In this document: positions 54,016 through 62,945 of the stretch, piece by piece
Layout of the letters: every line of letters begins with the position of its first letter
Position numbering within the stretch: position 1 is the first letter of the stretch
Source of the DNA: Pseudomonas sp. SLFW
GTDB taxonomy: Bacteria; Pseudomonadota; Gammaproteobacteria; Pseudomonadales; Pseudomonadaceae
NCBI RefSeq assembly: GCF_009905615.1
Contig: NZ_JAAAKW010000001.1
Location: 310,001 to 374,000 of the forward strand
Reading direction: 5' to 3'
Length of the DNA stretch: 64,000 nucleotides
Made by a program: the position numbers and the translations under genes
The notes under the pieces: model-generated
The model's database searches: none
What the model saw: the letters and a program-made list of their open reading frames with translations, nothing else
Told to the model about the DNA's origin: nothing

Positions 54016-54722
54016 TCGAATTGCTGCAAGAGTACTGGCGCGCCTTCCTTTATACGGATGGGCAGAACATCACCGGGCTGGCCATGACGATGTGGTTGCT
54101 CAGCGCGTCCATCGCCATCGGCTTCATCGTGTCGATCCCGCTGTCCATTGCTCGCGTGTCGCGCAATCCGCTGGTTCGCTGGCCGGTGCAGTTCTACACC
54201 TACCTGTTCCGGGGCACACCGCTCTACATCCAGTTGCTGATCTGCTACACCGGCATTTACAGCATTGCCGCCGTACGCGAACAGCCGATGCTGGGCGCGT
54301 TCTTCCGTGACGCGATGAACTGCACCATCCTCGCCTTCGCCCTCAATACCTGCGCCTACACCACCGAGATTTTCGCCGGTGCGATTCGCAGCATGAACCA
54401 CGGCGAAGTCGAGGCGGCCAAGGCTTACGGCCTGACCGGCTGGCGCCTGTACACCTACGTGATCATGCCGTCGGCGCTGCGTCGTTCGCTGCCGTACTAC
54501 AGCAACGAAGTGATCCTGATGCTGCACTCGACGACGGTGGCCTTCACCGCCACGGTGCCGGACATCCTCAAGGTGGCCCGCGACGCCAACTCCGCGACCT
54601 TCATGACATTTCAGTCGTTCGGCATCGCTGCGCTGATCTACCTCACGGTCACGTTCATTCTGGTGGGCCTGTTCCGCCTGGCCGAGCGCCGCTGGCTGGC
54701 CTTCCTCGGCCCGTCTCACTAG
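54012..54722 (+). CDS. Basic amino acid ABC transporter permease (HisM-like)
   Basis: A 236-residue permease; first helix GLAMTMWLLSASIAIGFIVS, the motif VQFYTYLFRGTPLYIQLLI and EAA loop VEAAKAYGLTGWRLYTYVIMPSALR. It overlaps the HisQ-like gene by four bases and is followed nine bases later by the M14 hydrolase gene. Confidence 0.94.
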   Translation: MIELLQEYWRAFLYTDGQNITGLAMTMWLLSASIAIGFIVSIPLSIARVSRNPLVRWPVQFYTYLFRGTPLYIQLLICYTGIYSIAAVREQPMLGAFFRDAMNCTILAFALNTCAYTTEIFAGAIRSMNHGEVEAAKAYGLTGWRLYTYVIMPSALRRSLPYYSNEVILMLHSTTVAFTATVPDILKVARDANSATFMTFQSFGIAALIYLTVTFILVGLFRLAERRWLAFLGPSH

Positions 54723-54731
54723 GACCTGCCC

Positions 54732-55850
54732 ATGCGACACCAGACTCATGACTTGCTGTCGCCGGTGCCAGGCACTGCGCGACAGATTCACAGCTTTCAT
54801 TACGGCCCTGAAAACGGCGCCTGCAAGATTTATATCCAGTCCTCTCTGCACGCCGACGAACTGCCCGGCATGCTGGTGTCGTGGTATTTGAAGCAGCGCC
54901 TGGCCGAGCTTGAAAAGGCCGGGCAACTGCTCGGGGAAATCGTCATCGTGCCGGTCGCCAATCCGACCGGGCTGGAACAAGTGCTGATGGACATTCCGCT
55001 GGGCCGCTACGAGTTGGAAAGCGGACAGAACTTCAATCGCTGGTTCGTCGATGTCGCGCAACAGGTGGGCGATGAAATCGAGCCGCTGCTGAACGACGAT
55101 GCCGAACGCAACGTCAGGCTGATCCGCACGCACCTGCGGGCCGCCCTGGTCGCCCGCACTGGCGCCACTCAGCTGGAATCGCAACGCCTCGCCTTGCAAC
55201 GACTGGCCTGTGATGCGGACATGGTGTTGGACCTGCATTGCGATTTCGAATCGGTGGAACACCTGTACACCACGCCGGAAGCCTGGTCGCAGGTCGAGCC
55301 GCTGTCCCGTTATCTGGGCGCGCAAGCCAGCCTGCTGGCCACCGACTCGGGCGGACAGTCGTTCGACGAGTGCTTCACGCTGGTCTGGTGGCAGCTGCAA
55401 CAACGCTTCGAAAAGCGCTTCCCGATTCCATTGGGCAGCTTTTCGGTGACCCTGGAATTGCGCGGTCAAGGAGACGTGAATCACGCCCTTGGCAGCCGCG
55501 ACTGTCAGGCGATCATCAGCTACCTGATGCATTACGGTGCGATTGCCGGAGAGCCGGTGGCGCAACCCGAACTGATTTATCCGGCGACGCCTCTGGCGGC
55601 GGTCGAACCGGTTGCCACGCCTGTCGGCGGCCTGCTGGTGTTCTGCACCTTGCCGGGCGAGTACGTCGAAGCGGGGCAACTGATCGCTGAGGTCATTGAC
55701 CCGATCAGCGATGACGTGACCCCGATCCACGCGGCCAACGCCGGCCTCATGTACGCCCGCTCCTTGCGACGCATGGCAACCGCCGGCATGGTCATCGCCC
55801 ATGTCGCCGGTACCGAGCCCTTCCGCAGCGGCTACTTACTTTCTCCTTAA
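54732..55850 (+). CDS. M14 family zinc hydrolase (succinylglutamate desuccinylase/aspartoacylase-like)
   Basis: A 372-residue M14-type metallohydrolase. The zinc ligands are in SLHADELPGM (HxxE), with the third in VLDLHCDFESVEHLY and the catalytic Glu in VTLELRGQGDVN. The C-terminal barrel-like domain resembles that of AstE/aspartoacylase proteins. No signal peptide, so cytoplasmic. Lying between the permease and ATPase genes of a basic amino acid transporter, it probably deacylates an N-acylated amino acid brought in by that transporter (inference). AGGA precedes ATG 54732. Confidence 0.88.
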   Translation: MRHQTHDLLSPVPGTARQIHSFHYGPENGACKIYIQSSLHADELPGMLVSWYLKQRLAELEKAGQLLGEIVIVPVANPTGLEQVLMDIPLGRYELESGQNFNRWFVDVAQQVGDEIEPLLNDDAERNVRLIRTHLRAALVARTGATQLESQRLALQRLACDADMVLDLHCDFESVEHLYTTPEAWSQVEPLSRYLGAQASLLATDSGGQSFDECFTLVWWQLQQRFEKRFPIPLGSFSVTLELRGQGDVNHALGSRDCQAIISYLMHYGAIAGEPVAQPELIYPATPLAAVEPVATPVGGLLVFCTLPGEYVEAGQLIAEVIDPISDDVTPIHAANAGLMYARSLRRMATAGMVIAHVAGTEPFRSGYLLSP

Positions 55851-55862
55851 GGATTGCCAGTC

Positions 55863-56627
55863 ATGTACAAACTGACCATCGATGGCCTGCACAAAAGCTA
55901 CGGTGACCACGAGGTGCTCAAAGGCGTGTCGCTCAAGGCCAACGTCGGTGACGTGATCTGCCTGATCGGCGCCAGCGGCTCGGGCAAAAGCACCTTCTTG
56001 CGCTGCATCAACTTCCTCGAACAACCCAACGACGGCGCCATGAGCCTCGACGGCCAGCAGGTCCGCATGGTCAGCGATGCCACCGGCATGCGCGTGGCGG
56101 ACCCGGCCGAGCTGCAACGTATCCGCACCCGCCTGGCGATGGTGTTCCAGCATTTCAACCTGTGGAGCCACATGACGGTGCTGGAAAACATCACCATGGC
56201 CCCGCGTCGGGTGTTGGGCGTGTCCAAGGTTGAAGCCGAAGACCGCGCGCGCAAATACCTGGAAAAAGTCGGCCTGCCTGCGCGCGTGGCCGATCAGTAC
56301 CCGGCGTTCCTGTCCGGCGGCCAGCAACAGCGCGTGGCGATTGCCCGGGCGCTGGCGATGGAGCCGGAAATCATGCTCTTCGACGAACCGACGTCGGCCC
56401 TCGACCCCGAGCTGGTGGGCGAAGTGCTGAAGGTGATTCAGGGCCTGGCCGAAGAAGGCCGCACGATGATTCTGGTGACCCACGAAATGGGCTTCGCCCG
56501 AAAAGTGGCGAATCAGGTGGTGTTCCTGCATCAGGGCCAGATCGAAGAAATCGGCCACCCGGACGACGTGCTGGGCAGCCCGAAGAGCGAGCGGTTGAAG
56601 CAGTTCCTGAGTGGCAATTTGAAGTAA
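55863..56627 (+). CDS. Basic amino acid ABC transporter ATP-binding protein (HisP-like)
   Basis: A 254-residue ATPase: Walker A GASGSGKST, signature LSGGQQQRVAIARAL, Walker B IMLFDEPTSALDPE, switch VTHEMGFARK. The FLRCINFLEQPNDG and RMVFQHFNLWSHMTVLENI blocks are of the HisP/ArtP type. I use ATG 55863, with AAGGA upstream, not the TTG at 55854. It ends the operon and is followed by a paired repeat. Confidence 0.95.
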   Translation: MYKLTIDGLHKSYGDHEVLKGVSLKANVGDVICLIGASGSGKSTFLRCINFLEQPNDGAMSLDGQQVRMVSDATGMRVADPAELQRIRTRLAMVFQHFNLWSHMTVLENITMAPRRVLGVSKVEAEDRARKYLEKVGLPARVADQYPAFLSGGQQQRVAIARALAMEPEIMLFDEPTSALDPELVGEVLKVIQGLAEEGRTMILVTHEMGFARKVANQVVFLHQGQIEEIGHPDDVLGSPKSERLKQFLSGNLK

Positions 56628-56637
56628 TACCTCAACG

Positions 56638-56772
56638 GTAGGAGCGTGGCTTGTCCCGCGATCGGCGGGGAACCCGTCGCAAATACTGCCAACACGGTAT
56701 GCCTGCGAGGCCGTGTTCGTCGAGTTTGCTACCGCTTCGCGGCAGATCGCGGGACAAGCCACGCTCCTACAG
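56638..56772. repeat. REPIN-like paired inverted repeat, TGGCTTGTCCCGCGATC class
   Basis: Arms GTAGGAGCGTGGCTTGTCCC and GGGACAAGCCACGCTCCTAC match perfectly over 135 bp, with an inner imperfect stem around GTCGCAAATACTG. It separates the transporter operon from the repair helicase gene. Confidence 0.88.
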
Positions 56773-56850
56773 ATTGGGCATATCGTTAATGCCACCAAAC
56801 TAATCCCCTCCCCCAACGGTCTCTGACTTAAACCCCATCAGAGCCCGCGC

Positions 56851-59340
56851 ATGCCCAAGACCGTGAATTTTGCCCAGCGCTGGTTCGACACACGTGGCTG
56901 GAAACCCTTCCCCTTCCAGAAAGAAGTCTGGGCAGCAGTCGCCCGGGGAGAGTCTGGGTTGCTGCACGCCAGCACTGGGGCGGGCAAGACCTACTCGGTG
57001 TGGTTCGGAGCCCTGAATCGCTTTGCCAGAATTCCTACAGAAAACACTGAAAAACCGCGCAAACGCAAAGCGCCGCCGACGCCGCTGACGGTCCTGTGGA
57101 TCACCCCCATGCGTGCATTGGCTGCCGACACAGCCCGCGCACTCGAAGCACCGCTGACGGACCTGCAAATTCCCTGGAGCGTCGGCTTGCGCACCGGCGA
57201 CACCAGCAGCAGCGAGCGGGCCAAACAGGGCCGACGCCTGCCGACCGCGCTGATCACGACGCCTGAAAGCCTCACCCTGCTGCTGACCCGCGCTGACGCG
57301 GAGGCGACGTTCTCGACGCTGAAAATGATCGTCGTCGATGAGTGGCACGAACTGATCGGCAACAAACGCGGCGTGCAACTGCAATTGGCGATCGCCCGAC
57401 TGCGTCGATGGAATCCGGCCCTGATCGTGTGGGGGCTTTCCGCGACGCTGGGCAACCAGACCCACGCACAGCAAGTTTTGATCAGCGACAACGGCACGAC
57501 CGTCCAAGGCAAAGTGGTCAAAGAGCTGATCATCGACACCCTCATTCCCCAGGGCATCGAACGTTTCCCGTGGGCCGGGCACATGGGGCTGAAGATGCTG
57601 CCCCAAGTACTGGCCGAGGTGGACAGCAGCACCAGTTGCCTGTTGTTCACCAACACCCGGGCGCAGTCGGAAATCTGGTATCAGGCGCTGCTGGAAGCCC
57701 GTCCGGACTGGGCCGGAATGATCGCGCTGCACCATGGCTCGCTGTCCCGCGAGGTGCGTGACTGGGTTGAACGCGCGCTGAAGGAAGGGCATCTCAAAGC
57801 CGTGGTCTGCACCTCCAGCCTCGATTTGGGGGTGGACTTTCTGCCCGTGGAGCGGGTGTTGCAGATCGGCTCGGCCAAAGGCGTCCCACGCCTGATGCAA
57901 CGCGCCGGACGCTCAGGCCATGCCCCCGGTCGACCTTCCCGCGTGACGCTCGTGCCGACACACAGTCTGGAGCTGGTGGAAGCGGCCGCCGCCCGCGACG
58001 CTGTGAATGCGCGCCTGATCGAACCCAGGGAATCCCCCCACAAACCGCTGGACGTTCTCGTACAGCATTTGGTGAGCATGGCGCTCGGGGGCGGCTTTCT
58101 GCCTGACGAACTGCTGGCCGAAGTCCGCACCGCGTGGGCCTACCGCGACCTCACGCAAGCGGAATGGGAATGGGCGTTGGCCTTCGTCCGGCATGGCGGC
58201 CTGTCATTGACGGCCTACCCGGATTACCGACGCGTCGAGCCCGACGAACACGGGGTGTGGCGTGTGCCCGATGCGCGTCTGGCCCGGCGTCACCGCATGA
58301 GCGTCGGCACCATCGTCAGCGACGCCAGCATCAACGTGAAGTATTGGAGCAAAGGTGGCGGGGGCGGCTCGCTGGGCAGTGTCGAAGAGGGATTCATCGC
58401 CCGCCTGAAACCGGGCGACGGCTTTCTCTTCAGCGGCCGCTTGCTGGAACTGGTGCGCGTGGAAAACATGACCGCCTATGTGAAACGGGCGACGAGCAAA
58501 AAAGCCGCCGTCCCACGCTGGAATGGCGGACGGATGCCACTCTCCAGCGAATTGGCTGACGCGGTGGTCGACAAATTCGACGCCGCCGCTCATCACCATT
58601 ACGACAGCCCGGAAATGCACACCGTCAGCCCCTTGCTGGAAGTGCAGCGGGAATGGTCAGCCCTGCCTCGAAAGGACACCCTGCTGGCAGAAGTCTTGAA
58701 GTCTCGCGAAGGGTGGCACCTGTTTCTGTACCCATTCGCGGGGCGCCATGTGCACCTGGGGCTGGCGAGCCTGCTGGCGTGGCGGCTGAGTCGCGACACG
58801 CCGTTGACCTTCTCCATCGCCGTCAACGACTACGGCTTCGAGCTGCTGAGCGCAACAGAGGTGGATTGGTCGCAACGCATGAGCGGCGGGCTGTTCAGCG
58901 AGGACAATCTGCTGGCGGACATCATAGCCAGCCTGAACGCGGGCGAACTGGCCCTTCGCCGTTTCAGAGAGATCGCCCGAATCGCCGGGTTGGTGTTTTC
59001 TGGTTACCCCGGCGCCCCCAAAAGCAATCGTCAGCTGCAGGCCTCCAGCGGATTGTTCTTCGAAGTGTTCAAGCAGTACGACGCCGGTAATCTGCTGCTG
59101 ACCCAAGCCCAGGAAGAAGTGTTGCGTCAGGAATTGGACGTGAGCCGACTGGAACACACGCTCCGCCGCATCAATGGCAAAACGCTGGACCTGCATGTGA
59201 TCAAGCGCCCGACGCCCATGGCGTTTCCGTTGCTGGTGGAGCGCATGCGGGAAAGCCTGAGCACTGAAAAGCTGTCCGATCGCATCGCGCGCATGGTGCA
59301 GGACCTGGAAAAAGCCGCAGGACCTGAGGTAACCGTTTGA
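56851..59340 (+). CDS. Ligase-associated DNA damage response DEXH-box helicase
   Basis: An 829-residue Lhr-type superfamily 2 helicase. Q-like motif FPFQKEVW precedes Walker A STGAGKT (residues 41-47); the DEXH box is [14 protein letters not shown] (163-166), followed by SATLGN, the helicase C-terminal [13 protein letters not shown] and [14 protein letters not shown]. The C-terminal winged-helix/Lhr core is present. These helicases are encoded with the ATP-dependent ligase, exonuclease and PdeM nuclease. The gene lies 4.8 kb from the ligase here, and its stop overlaps the pdeM start. The ribosome site is weak. Confidence 0.93.
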   Translation: MPKTVNFAQRWFDTRGWKPFPFQKEVWAAVARGESGLLHASTGAGKTYSVWFGALNRFARIPTENTEKPRKRKAPPTPLTVLWITPMRALAADTARALEAPLTDLQIPWSVGLRTGDTSSSERAKQGRRLPTALITTPESLTLLLTRADAEATFSTLKMIVVDEWHELIGNKRGVQLQLAIARLRRWNPALIVWGLSATLGNQTHAQQVLISDNGTTVQGKVVKELIIDTLIPQGIERFPWAGHMGLKMLPQVLAEVDSSTSCLLFTNTRAQSEIWYQALLEARPDWAGMIALHHGSLSREVRDWVERALKEGHLKAVVCTSSLDLGVDFLPVERVLQIGSAKGVPRLMQRAGRSGHAPGRPSRVTLVPTHSLELVEAAAARDAVNARLIEPRESPHKPLDVLVQHLVSMALGGGFLPDELLAEVRTAWAYRDLTQAEWEWALAFVRHGGLSLTAYPDYRRVEPDEHGVWRVPDARLARRHRMSVGTIVSDASINVKYWSKGGGGGSLGSVEEGFIARLKPGDGFLFSGRLLELVRVENMTAYVKRATSKKAAVPRWNGGRMPLSSELADAVVDKFDAAAHHHYDSPEMHTVSPLLEVQREWSALPRKDTLLAEVLKSREGWHLFLYPFAGRHVHLGLASLLAWRLSRDTPLTFSIAVNDYGFELLSATEVDWSQRMSGGLFSEDNLLADIIASLNAGELALRRFREIARIAGLVFSGYPGAPKSNRQLQASSGLFFEVFKQYDAGNLLLTQAQEEVLRQELDVSRLEHTLRRINGKTLDLHVIKRPTPMAFPLLVERMRESLSTEKLSDRIARMVQDLEKAAGPEVTV

Positions 59341-59996
59341 GACCCTATTTATCGATTCAACTGGCCGATGCTGAGCTGTGGCTGTTGGCGGATAAAGCCG
59401 TGTACTACCCCGCCGAACGTGCGCTGCTGATTGCCGACGCGCATTTCGGCAAGGCCGCTGCCTATCGCCGGCTCGGGCAGCCTGTTCCCCATGGCACGAC
59501 TGACGACAACCTCCAACGGCTCGATGCCTTGCTGGCGGGGTACGACTGCGACCACCTGATTTTTCTCGGCGATTTCTTGCACGCCCCGGAATCCCACGCG
59601 GCAGGGACTCTCTCGGCGATACACGCATGGCGCGAGCGGCACGAGGGACTGGCCATCACATTGATCCGGGGTAACCATGACAAACGGGCGGGCGACCCTC
59701 CTCCCACGCTGGCGATCAACGTCGTACCCGAGCCCCTGTTGCTGGGCCCGTTTTCGCTGCAGCATGAACCCGACCCGCACCCCTCGCACCATGTGCTCGC
59801 AGGCCACGTGCATCCTGCCTATAGGCTTTTCGGACGGGGACGACAACGACTGCGGCTGCCCTGCTTTTACGTTCAGCCACACGTCAGCCTTCTGCCTGCG
59901 TTCGGTGCGTTTACCGGCGGGATGAATATCGAGAGAGCAGAGGGCAGCAGGGTCTATGTCGTCGGAGACGGCGCAGTGTGGGAAGTGTCTGAATAA
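59337..59996 (+). CDS. pdeM: Ligase-associated DNA damage response endonuclease PdeM
   Basis: A 219-residue calcineurin-like metallophosphoesterase. Metal-binding motifs are in order: [34 protein letters not shown] and [10 protein letters not shown]. The start is TTG 59337, whose last two bases and the next A form the helicase stop (TTGA overlap), so translation is coupled. In its family it is the fourth member of the ligase-associated set and is thought to act on DNA. Native GC and codon use. Confidence 0.92.
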   Translation: MRPYLSIQLADAELWLLADKAVYYPAERALLIADAHFGKAAAYRRLGQPVPHGTTDDNLQRLDALLAGYDCDHLIFLGDFLHAPESHAAGTLSAIHAWRERHEGLAITLIRGNHDKRAGDPPPTLAINVVPEPLLLGPFSLQHEPDPHPSHHVLAGHVHPAYRLFGRGRQRLRLPCFYVQPHVSLLPAFGAFTGGMNIERAEGSRVYVVGDGAVWEVSE

Positions 59997-60024
59997 CGCG
60001 TCGGACTGGAAGTTTGAAGCAGGT

Positions 60025-60050
60025 CCTGCCGGTACCTGAGCACCGGCAGG
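60025..60050. other. Perfect stem-loop between pdeM and the small gene at 60059
   Basis: CCTGCCGGT (60025-60033) pairs with ACCGGCAGG (60042-60050). It lies between convergent genes without a U-tract, so it could be a weak terminator or an mRNA 3'-end stabiliser. Confidence 0.5.
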
Positions 60051-60058
60051 AGGCTTCG

Positions 60059-60280
60059 TTATGCGACGGGGGCAGGCGGCGGCTGATCAGGTTCAGTAGG
60101 CGATCCTGGCTCTTCCGGCTGAGGAAATTCGTTGGGGGTATCAGGGTTCGGCTGACCGGGAATGCCCCCGGCAACCATGTTGTTCAGATGAGGATGCGCT
60201 AACAGCGACCATGCCAGCAGCCCGACTTGATTCTGTCCCGGGTCGGATTCCTTGGTGCTGGTCTTGATTTGTCTCTTCAT
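60059..60280 (-). CDS. Small Pro-rich protein, function unknown
   Basis: A 73-residue protein starting MKRQIKTSTKESDPGQNQVG, with an aliphatic middle (GLLAWSLLAHPHLNN) and a proline/glutamate-rich C-terminal half. A strong AGGAGTG ribosome site lies before ATG 60280. There is no signal peptide. No family is recognised, but the codon use and the ribosome site support coding. Confidence 0.65.
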   Translation of the reverse strand: MKRQIKTSTKESDPGQNQVGLLAWSLLAHPHLNNMVAGGIPGQPNPDTPNEFPQPEEPGSPTEPDQPPPAPVA

Positions 60281-60390
60281 AGGGCACTCCTGAGCGTTGG
60301 CCCCATCCGCCTGGTGCGGATGGGAACGGTTCAGTCAGTAGAGTGCAGTTTTCGAGACTAATTCAGTTTCGAGATGACCAACGGCGAAAA

Positions 60391-60957
60391 TCAGGTGCGT
60401 GGCAAAGTGACACCGCGCTGCCCCTGGTACTTGCCGCCGCGGTCCTTGTACGAGACTTCGCATTCTTCGTCAGATTCGAGGAACAGCATCTGTGCGACGC
60501 CTTCGTTCGCGTAGATCTTGGCTGGCAGCGTGGTGGTGTTGGAGAACTCCAGAGTCACGTGGCCTTCCCATTCCGGCTCCAGCGGCGTCACGTTGACGAT
60601 GATGCCGCAGCGAGCGTAAGTGCTTTTCCCCAGGCAGATGGTCAGCACGTTGCGTGGAATGCGGAAGTATTCGACAGTGCGCGCCAGCGCGAAGGAGTTC
60701 GGCGGGATGATGCAGACGTCGCTCTTGATGTCGACAAAACTTTTTTCATCGAAATTCTTCGGATCGACGGTCGCCGAGTTGATGTTGGTGAACACCTTGA
60801 ATTCGTCGGCGCAACGCACGTCGTAGCCGTAGCTGGAGACGCCGAAGGAGATCAGACGGTCGGCGCCCTCGCCGCGCATCTGGCGTTCGACGAAGGGCTC
60901 GATCATGCCGTGCTCTTGCGCCATGCGGCGAATCCACTTGTCCGATTTGATGCTCAT
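60391..60957 (-). CDS. dcd: dCTP deaminase Dcd
   Basis: A 188-residue trimeric enzyme that deaminates dCTP to dUTP for thymidylate synthesis. It starts [13 protein letters not shown] at ATG 60957 with AGGA upstream; the longer frame to 61026 is not needed. Active-site and nucleotide-binding motifs are [28 protein letters not shown] and the C-terminal [17 protein letters not shown]. It neighbours mrp and metG, as in other pseudomonads. The upstream gap 60958-61267 (310 bases) holds the dcd and csp upstream regions and no other gene. Confidence 0.97.
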   Translation of the reverse strand: MSIKSDKWIRRMAQEHGMIEPFVERQMRGEGADRLISFGVSSYGYDVRCADEFKVFTNINSATVDPKNFDEKSFVDIKSDVCIIPPNSFALARTVEYFRIPRNVLTICLGKSTYARCGIIVNVTPLEPEWEGHVTLEFSNTTTLPAKIYANEGVAQMLFLESDEECEVSYKDRGGKYQGQRGVTLPRT

Positions 60958-61267
60958 GGCGGTGTCCTGAATAGCGAGGTGAAAAAAGATGTCCGGCATC
61001 TTACCGGGCTGGGGCGCAGGGTTCAAAGATTGCGCGCGGCGAGGGGTGCAAACCGTCGGTCATCCTCCGAAATAAACGTCGACCAACCATTGGCACACTC
61101 TGGAAAAAGGGTTAAGGTGGCGCCACTGTGTTGCTTGTGTCACTGAGAATCTCTACACGATGTTGAATTTCGATCCAACCATCTCCATGAATTTTCCTGC
61201 TCTTTGCACTCAGTCTCGGCCAGGGCTCTTCCTGAGTCGCAGTTAACTTTGTCCAAGGAGATACACC

Positions 61268-61477
61268 ATGTCCAATCGCCAAACCGGTACCGTTAAGTGG
61301 TTCAACGATGAAAAAGGCTTCGGCTTCATCACTCCACAATCCGGTGACGACCTGTTCGTACACTTCAAAGCTATCCAATCCGACGGCTTCAAAAGCCTGA
61401 AAGAAGGCCAACAGGTTTCTTTCATCGCTACCCGCGGTCAGAAAGGCATGCAAGCTGAAGAAGTTCAAGTTATCTAA
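61268..61477 (+). CDS. Cold shock family protein (CspA-like)
   Basis: A 69-residue single OB-fold RNA/ssDNA-binding protein: [20 protein letters not shown] contains RNP1 (KGFGFI), and [10 protein letters not shown] contains RNP2 (LFVHF). Acts as an RNA chaperone in the cytoplasm. A strong ribosome site AAGGAG lies seven bases before the ATG. The upstream region back to about 61130 has no other gene and may be a structured leader, as is common for csp genes. A terminator follows. Confidence 0.96.
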   Translation: MSNRQTGTVKWFNDEKGFGFITPQSGDDLFVHFKAIQSDGFKSLKEGQQVSFIATRGQKGMQAEEVQVI

Positions 61478-61495
61478 CTTGTACTGAATCGCTTC

Positions 61496-61527
61496 AAAAA
61501 ACCCTGCTCTCAAGGCGGGGTTTTTTT
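61496..61527 (+). terminator. Terminator of the cold shock gene
   Basis: AAAACCCTGC pairs with GCGGGGTTTT (one G-T wobble) around TCTCAAG, followed by a run of Ts to 61527. It is 18 bases after the csp stop. Confidence 0.9.
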
Positions 61528-61556
61528 ATGCCTGCCAATAACAGCTCCGCAAAAAA

Positions 61557-61648
61557 CTGTGGGAGCGAATTTATTCGCGATAGGTCAGTGCATCCGACGC
61601 ATTCCTGTCGTCTGTACCAACGTCTCGCGAATGAATTCGCTCCCACAG
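61557..61648. repeat. REPIN-like paired inverted repeat, GAATTCATTCGCGA class
   Basis: Left arm CTGTGGGAGCGAATTTATTC (one change) and right arm GAATGAATTCGCTCCCACAG. The loop has CATCCGACGCATTCCTGTCG in the orientation of copies 168, 1633 and 49034. Between convergent csp and mrp. Confidence 0.85.
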
Positions 61649-61669
61649 GGTTCAGCACGCCACCTGCAA

Positions 61670-62764
61670 TCAATCGTCGCTGACGGAAATGTTCGGCATC
61701 GCAGGCGACGCAGCTTCCTGCAACACAATGCGCGCCCCTACGTGACGCGCCAGTTCCTGATAGACCATGGCAATCTGGCTTTCCGGTTCGGCAATCGCTG
61801 TCGGCTTGCCGCCGTCCGCCTGTTCGCGAATCAGCATCGACAACGGCAACGAAGCCAGCAGCTCCACGCCGTATTGCGACGCCAGCTTTTCGCCACCGCC
61901 TTCACCGAACAAGTGCTCGGCATGGCCGCAATTCGAGCAGATGTGCACCGCCATGTTCTCGACGACGCCCAGCACTGGAATGTTCACCTTGCGGAACATT
62001 TCCACGCCCTTTTTCGCATCCAGCAATGCCAGATCCTGAGGAGTGGTGACGATGACGGCGCCCGCAACCGGGACCTTTTGCGCCAGGGTCAACTGGATAT
62101 CGCCCGTGCCCGGCGGCATGTCGATGACCAAGTAATCCAGGTCATTCCACGCTGTCTGGGTGATGAGCTGCAACAGCGCCCCGGAGACCATCGGACCTCG
62201 CCAGACCATCGGCGTGTTGTCGTCGGTGAGGAAGGCCATCGACATCACCTCGATGCCATGGGCCTCGACCGGCACGAACCATTTCTGGTCTTTGACCTTC
62301 GGCCGCGTGCCCTCGGGAATGCCGAACATCACGCCTTGGCTCGGGCCGTAGATGTCCGCATCGAGAATGCCCACCCGTGCGCCCTCGCGGGACAGCGCCA
62401 GCGCCAGGTTGGCGGCCGTGGTGGATTTGCCCACCCCGCCTTTGCCCGAAGCGACGGCAACGATATTCTTGACGTTGGCCAGGCCCGGAATTTGCCCTTG
62501 CGCCTTGTGCGCAGTGATCAGAGTATCGATCCGGACGTTGGCGGACGAAACGCCTTCCAGGCTCTCAATGGCCATTTGTAGCATCTGCGCCCAACCGTTC
62601 TTGAACAGCGCGGCGGCGTAGCCCAGCTCCAGCTGCACGCTGACGCGATCACCCTCGATGTCGATGGCTCGCACGCAACCGGCGCTGACCGGGTCTTGGT
62701 TCAAATAAGGATCGGTGTACTGGCGAAGGACGGCTTCCACCGTTGCGCGATTCACAGCGCTCAT
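61670..62764 (-). CDS. mrp: Iron-sulfur cluster carrier ATPase Mrp/ApbC
   Basis: A 364-residue P-loop NTPase that carries [4Fe-4S] clusters to apoproteins. An N-terminal DUF59/MIP18-like domain (residues 1-90) precedes the deviant Walker A ASGKGGVGKSTTAANLALAL. Switch motifs DADIYGPS and DYLVIDMPPGTGD follow, and the cluster-binding pair is in ICSNCGHAEH. GGGAG precedes ATG 62764. It is divergent from metG, an arrangement conserved in proteobacteria. Confidence 0.96.
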   Translation of the reverse strand: MSAVNRATVEAVLRQYTDPYLNQDPVSAGCVRAIDIEGDRVSVQLELGYAAALFKNGWAQMLQMAIESLEGVSSANVRIDTLITAHKAQGQIPGLANVKNIVAVASGKGGVGKSTTAANLALALSREGARVGILDADIYGPSQGVMFGIPEGTRPKVKDQKWFVPVEAHGIEVMSMAFLTDDNTPMVWRGPMVSGALLQLITQTAWNDLDYLVIDMPPGTGDIQLTLAQKVPVAGAVIVTTPQDLALLDAKKGVEMFRKVNIPVLGVVENMAVHICSNCGHAEHLFGEGGGEKLASQYGVELLASLPLSMLIREQADGGKPTAIAEPESQIAMVYQELARHVGARIVLQEAASPAMPNISVSDD

Positions 62765-62945
62765 GGGTCACTCCCGAAAAAGACTGAGTAAAACAGGCGG
62801 CTATCCTACCGCGTCTGTCGGATCAGAGGGGGTGGCTTTTACTTTCACGTGGCGGGGCGAATTCCGACACGCTGTGCGGGATGAAAAAAAACGTTCAGAC
62901 CTTTATAGTGGCCGATCTTCGTTTCACTTCAAGTAGCCGAGCCCC

